Assembly (NCBI GenBank): GCA_036417435.1 | Contig: CM070900.1 | Location: 119,242,315 to 119,306,314, forward strand | Length of the DNA stretch: 64,000 bases | Direction: 5' to 3' | DNA from: Inia geoffrensis | Lineage: Eukaryota; Chordata; Mammalia; Artiodactyla; Iniidae | Shown: positions 59,611-64,000 of the stretch, in pieces | Layout of the letters: each line of letters opens with the position of its first letter | Position numbering within the stretch: position 1 is the first letter of the stretch | Made by a program: the position numbers and the translations under genes | The notes under the pieces: generated by a model | Databases searched by the model: none | Told to the model about the DNA's origin: nothing | Seen by the model: only the letters and a program-made list of their open reading frames with translations

Positions 59611-61036
59611 AGATTATTTTTGTTCCATGTTGGCCATTTTAGTTTGATGTATTTATTTAATAGTCACACACATTTAAATAAAATTTAATTACTTGTCAAT
59701 GTTTAAAAGAAACAAGAGATTTTACATAAAAATAGAGTATACTACCTTATCTTCCCAAATCTGGCATACTGATATTTATTGCCCTGTAGGAATACTGGTC
59801 CTGTCTTCTCTCATGGTGACAGTAATGTGGGCCTAAGTAATGATAAGCCCTCTAACACAAGGTATGCACTATAGTTTCTCACAGTCCATGTACATCTTAG
59901 TTATTTCATCTCATACCGAGAATCTAAGTTGTGTCCTTCCTTAATTGAGAACAGTACTGATGCAAGATGGATACCAAGAAGTTGGGTTAACATTAGTGGG
60001 AAAGTGGTAGAAGTGATACACAGAAGAAAAGGAAGATAATAAAGTTTGCACTTAAACAGCTACCACAGTGGATGACTAGCGAATGATTCTGCTAGAATAC
60101 TTTGGGAAGAGGTGAATAACACACACTTCAGAAATATCCTATCTGAGGTATGAGAGAGCTGGGGTAATTATACACCAACAGCAGAGGTTCACTGGTTGAG
60201 AAATATTCTCACAGGGATGTTCATTCTTTGGTATGTTTCACCTGTTACATGTACTCTTAAGGGGACAGCATCACTTTCCCTAGTAAAGGGAGAAAATCTC
60301 AGGCATAGAGATGTGGGTGAGCACCAAGAAAAATGTGATAGATATGGGTGCTACACTGACAGGGTCATATTTTCATACTGAATATCAGCTGAGGCCCATT
60401 TCAGAGCCTCCTTGGAAACTGATTTACTTAAATGCTTAAGCTTGTTCAGAGGAAGATTCCAAAATAAGTTTGGAATAGTATTTCCCTTCCTTCTTGTACT
60501 ATGAAAAGCATAATGCTTTTTTTGCTTGTTGTTTTCAGCCCTTAGAGAATGATCTACATGGATATAGCCACATTGGTTGTATATAGAAAAAAATGCCATG
60601 TATAACATCTTCAGGTGATATATCAAAGCTCTGTTTATATAAAGTATATGATTAGTTCTTTGGCTTATATTAATTAGGCGTATCTTTGACCTAAATATGG
60701 TTAACTCAGATTATTTATATTAACACAGAAAATTTATGACACTAAAGAAAAATGGAAAAGCCAGTATGGCATAATAAAATATAACCTTGAAAAAATAGTT
60801 GATAAAAGTCACCCCTTCAGGAATGTACACTTTGATGCCATCATAAGGTCTTTCTTTAGATCAAAGAGGCACACGGCAACAAATAGAAGATGTGAGTCTA
60901 TTTTGCACTATGTCTATATCAGACCCTGCAGCACAATTTTACATAATGGCTGCATGAGTTACATCTCTGGACACTCACAACTAGACATTACACTACTCAC
61001 ATCTCACATCTTTCCCAGGGCATGTTATGGAAAGAT

Positions 61037-61090
61037 ATTTGAGTCAAATGATCCTTAGAATTCATTTGAGTCAAATGATCCTTAGAATTA
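61037..61090. repeat. two tandem copies of a 27-bp unit
   Basis: 'atttgagtcaaatgatcctt' begins at 61037 and again at 61064. The two 27-bp units differ at one base, so the duplication is recent. Confidence 0.95.
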
Positions 61091-62224
61091 ACTTCCACTG
61101 GTCAGTGTATATTTTACTCTGACTTCAATAAAAAGGGTAACTGGACTAATTAATATTGTTTAACCATATTAAAAGTATCTTGCTGTGCTATGTGTTAATT
61201 CGCAATAACAAAATACTCTTTTTTCTTTAAATGTAAAGGTAAAAGAAATGAACTGGGATGGAGGAGAAAATAATCAAGCAAAACAAAGGAATAAGATATG
61301 ATAGACACTTTATTGCGGTCTAAAAACAATTAGTGAGATTGCAATTTTCTATTTAACTATATGAAACAAAAGTATTATTAAAGATTTTCCATTTATTCTT
61401 ACTGGTACAGGAGCCCTGACAAGTAGCTGTGACATCCATAATATCACCTGGCTAATATGATATTATGGTACTAGAGAGAGATCATTCTACTTAGAAAGTA
61501 GTGTAGGTTTTATTGGTTTGGGCACGCATACCAATTTTATGGGAGTAAAAATTGCTGTACCTCAAACCTAATTGTGAGGACTAGTTTTCCACAAAATGTT
61601 CTACCTATAATTTTCACTATACGTGGCAATAGTATTTCCTGTTCTCTCCCAGTTTTGCTAATGCCCAATATCATAACATTACACAGCAGTAGTGAATGAT
61701 ATAGAGAGGAATTAAGAGTTAACTTATGACATTTATCATCAGTGATCTCATCTAAAGATATTTTCCTCTCTGGGTGCTTAGTTGACATGATAAGTAATAC
61801 ATATCAAACAGGAATTGAAAATCCTCCAGCTGGGTTAGGAAAATTCTAGTATATTAGACTACAAATTCAGCTCACATCTAATATTTAACTTCTTACTTGT
61901 AGCAATACTTGTTAAAGTTAAGATGAATGAGATGATTCAATAGGTAGAACATACAACAATGAATGATAAAGATGTCTGATTACTGCAGTGGATTAAAAAT
62001 CACACCATTAAATGTTCAAACCATTTAAAAAATATTTGACTCACCTATTGAGCTATTATTCAGGATGAGAAACTTAGAACAATCCAGTTGGACTAAACAT
62101 TTTAAAAACACCTTCACAATGAATGTTATGCATCTTTATAAAATCCATATTTATATTCAGGACAACATTCAGGACATGTAATCCAATTAATTGTTCTAAA
62201 ATATAGAAACTACCTGGTTGGGAA

Positions 62225-62262
62225 GGTCTCTCTCTCTCTCTCATTCTCTCTCTCTGCAACTT
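62225..62262. repeat. (CT)n microsatellite
   Basis: A CT run with one CATT interruption. Confidence 0.95.
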
Positions 62263-64000
62263 CCCCATCCCTGTCTCTGTCACCATTCTCTCTCATATTT
62301 TTTCAAATGGGGATAAATTTGGAAACAGCCATATCATGGTCAACACGAATGTATTGTTTGGGGGAATATTAAATAGCATGATTTTACAGGTTTTAGGAGC
62401 ATATATTTACTGAATGGAGCATACCTAAGTTTCAGAGGGAGTTTCAAGATCATCAACTAACCTATGGAGAGGATGGTTATTTTGGGACATATGACATACT
62501 TTTACTCGACTACTGTCTGTGAATTGAGGCCATCATAAACAGGTTACGTGAATGTTAACTTCCGAGGGGAGAGTTACCATGACTTTTATTTACACTCATT
62601 ATTTAGATAAGGCAGAAAAGTTCCAAACACCCTTATTTACTCCACATAGTGCCTATGATAAACTTTGGACACAATAAAACATCCTTGATTCTTGCATAGA
62701 AACAGAAAATTATATGAATTGGCAAATATAGATCTAGCTATATACTCATGCATTAGACATTTATCATATTAATTGTCCATAAAAGATAAAAAATGATAAA
62801 TTAGATCTCATTAAAATTTTAAATTTTGCACTGCCACCCTGTGTTCCCCAATCTGAGATACTCCTCTGTCAATCTATTGACTACTCCTTCCATTAAAGAG
62901 ATGTAGACTTCACCTTGATGGTTAAAGTGTGCCAATTGATATCCATAGTCGGGGGTTTCCAGCTTTTTGGGTTCTTTTTTTCTAATAAAGTGCCATAATT
63001 CCAACAAATTGATGTTTTATAGAAAATTGGGGTATGAGCAAGAAATTGAAAACTAAAATGTTGTCATGACCTATTATACTAATATTTTCTAGAAGGTATA
63101 TTGGCAGATGTTAGTTTACTGAATTGTTTGTTTTTTAAGACTTAGTCTTCTTAGGCATTCTTTTATCCAGATAGATGCTTCAGCAACATTTGTATGGTGT
63201 TTATTTTCTTGCACAACTTTTAAGTAGAAATGTCATAAAACTTTGTCCTATAAAATGGATATAGCATTTTAACTTTCTGACACATTTGTATTTATGGTCC
63301 AGAACAGAATCTGATAATGTGACAATTATTTAGGAACTTGTTACACCAGTATAAAGAAAACTCTCCAGAAAACAAACAAACAAAAATCACTGTTTTAGGA
63401 ATAGAATAAATAAATATCATTGCTCTTAAGAGCAAACATATATGTACATACACCTACATGTAATTTCAGGTCATAGTATTCCTTGGCAACAATGGTATAT
63501 TTTGAAACTCTGACTTTTGGTTTTAAGATATGAAGAAACATTGATAAAACTATAAAATAATACTTATATTTTCCAGTAGTGAAAAATTTTTATCTCTCTT
63601 CTCTTTGGGTAATACTGTGAATTAAATAGCAATATCATTTTATATAATATGATTATTGCCATGGGCATGGATTTCTTTAAAAATGAAAGTAAATAAAATC
63701 CAGAACTAGGATATATAGAATTAGAATAAAAGAAAGCCAAGAAAAGAATGTTGAGAAATTTTAATTCCTTATATATAAGAATAAGTGGAAGAAGAGTAGT
63801 GATCAGAAAAAACACAAAGAAGTGAACTGAGAGAAGAAAGTAAATTTAAGGAAGAGATGTACCCAATAGTAAAGAAAGAATATAGAAATTGATAGAGTTA
63901 GAAGGAATAAAGGAGCTAAGATAACTCAGGGCCCTCATTTAGCAGAAAATAAGATCCTGAGAAACGTAGGCATCAAGTCATGAAAAGAGTGTATCAGCTT

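Larger units (their letters stand above)
59611..64000. other. unassigned terminal stretch
   Basis: About 4.4 kb with no recognised gene. 59740-60430 and 62440-63010 are of higher complexity, and a 62-codon minus-strand frame (62819-63007) has a protein-like composition, but no family is recognised. The rest is AT-rich. Confidence 0.4.

Noticed and set aside
1..64000. CRISPR arrays, operons, riboswitches or other prokaryotic systems
   Set aside because: The window is vertebrate nuclear DNA built of L1s, SINEs and DNA transposons. The direct repeats seen are microsatellites, slippage duplications or target-site duplications.

Overview
This is a 64-kb piece of mammalian nuclear DNA, almost certainly from a cetacean (whale, dolphin or porpoise). 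Eight copies of a tRNA-Glu-derived SINE of the CHR-2 type, with the characteristic 'cttccctggtgg' head, CpG-rich body and short A tail, are scattered through it. There is no Bov-tA, Bov-B or Alu. The longest L1 has a cetartiodactyl-type 5' UTR and ORF1. These identifications rest on recognised family sequences, not on a database search. The window is AT-rich with no CpG island other than the SINEs. I found no convincing multi-exon host gene, so it reads as intergenic desert or a very large intron.

Layout. 1-7 kb: old L1 pieces, including a 5' UTR/ORF1 block and an L1 whose two ORF2 halves lie head to head, split by a hAT (MER1-like) transposon with a perfect 8-bp target duplication. 7-13 kb: a MER2-like Tigger, a young CHR SINE, L1 fragments and a MIR. 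13.8-17.8 kb: an ancient L1 on the plus strand with a truncated 5S rRNA pseudogene inside it. 18-25 kb: three CHR SINEs, a long (GT)n tract, MIR and L2 relics, and a pair of diverged copies of an unassigned sequence. 25.4-27.1 kb: an L1 fragment, then an endogenous-retrovirus env relic interrupted by a MER2-like element and followed by a putative LTR. 28.2-34.0 kb: a near full-length L1 with an open ORF1 and a decayed ORF2. 34-41 kb: mostly unique AT-rich DNA with two CHR SINEs and microsatellites. 41.2-44.7 kb: an internally deleted L1 bounded by a short target duplication and carrying a CHR SINE. 45-58 kb: MIR, L2, L1 and MER20 relics in otherwise unique sequence, with one more SINE. 58-64 kb: an ancient repeat, an ERV-L-like reverse-transcriptase relic, a possible signal-peptide exon and unassigned DNA.

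How the parts relate. Nothing here forms an operon or pathway. The L1 machinery explains most of the sequence: it made the L1 copies and, by trans-mobilisation, the CHR and MIR SINEs; it may also explain the 5S copy. DNA transposons (MER1-like, MER2/Tigger, MER20) and two retroviral remnants form older layers. Nested insertions give a relative chronology: L1 before hAT at 6 kb, ERV before MER2 at 26 kb, L1 before CHR SINE at 42.8 kb. I did not find an undescribed biological system. The best leads are the env relic, the unassigned repeat pair, the 5S pseudogene and the candidate first exon at 58.5 kb.
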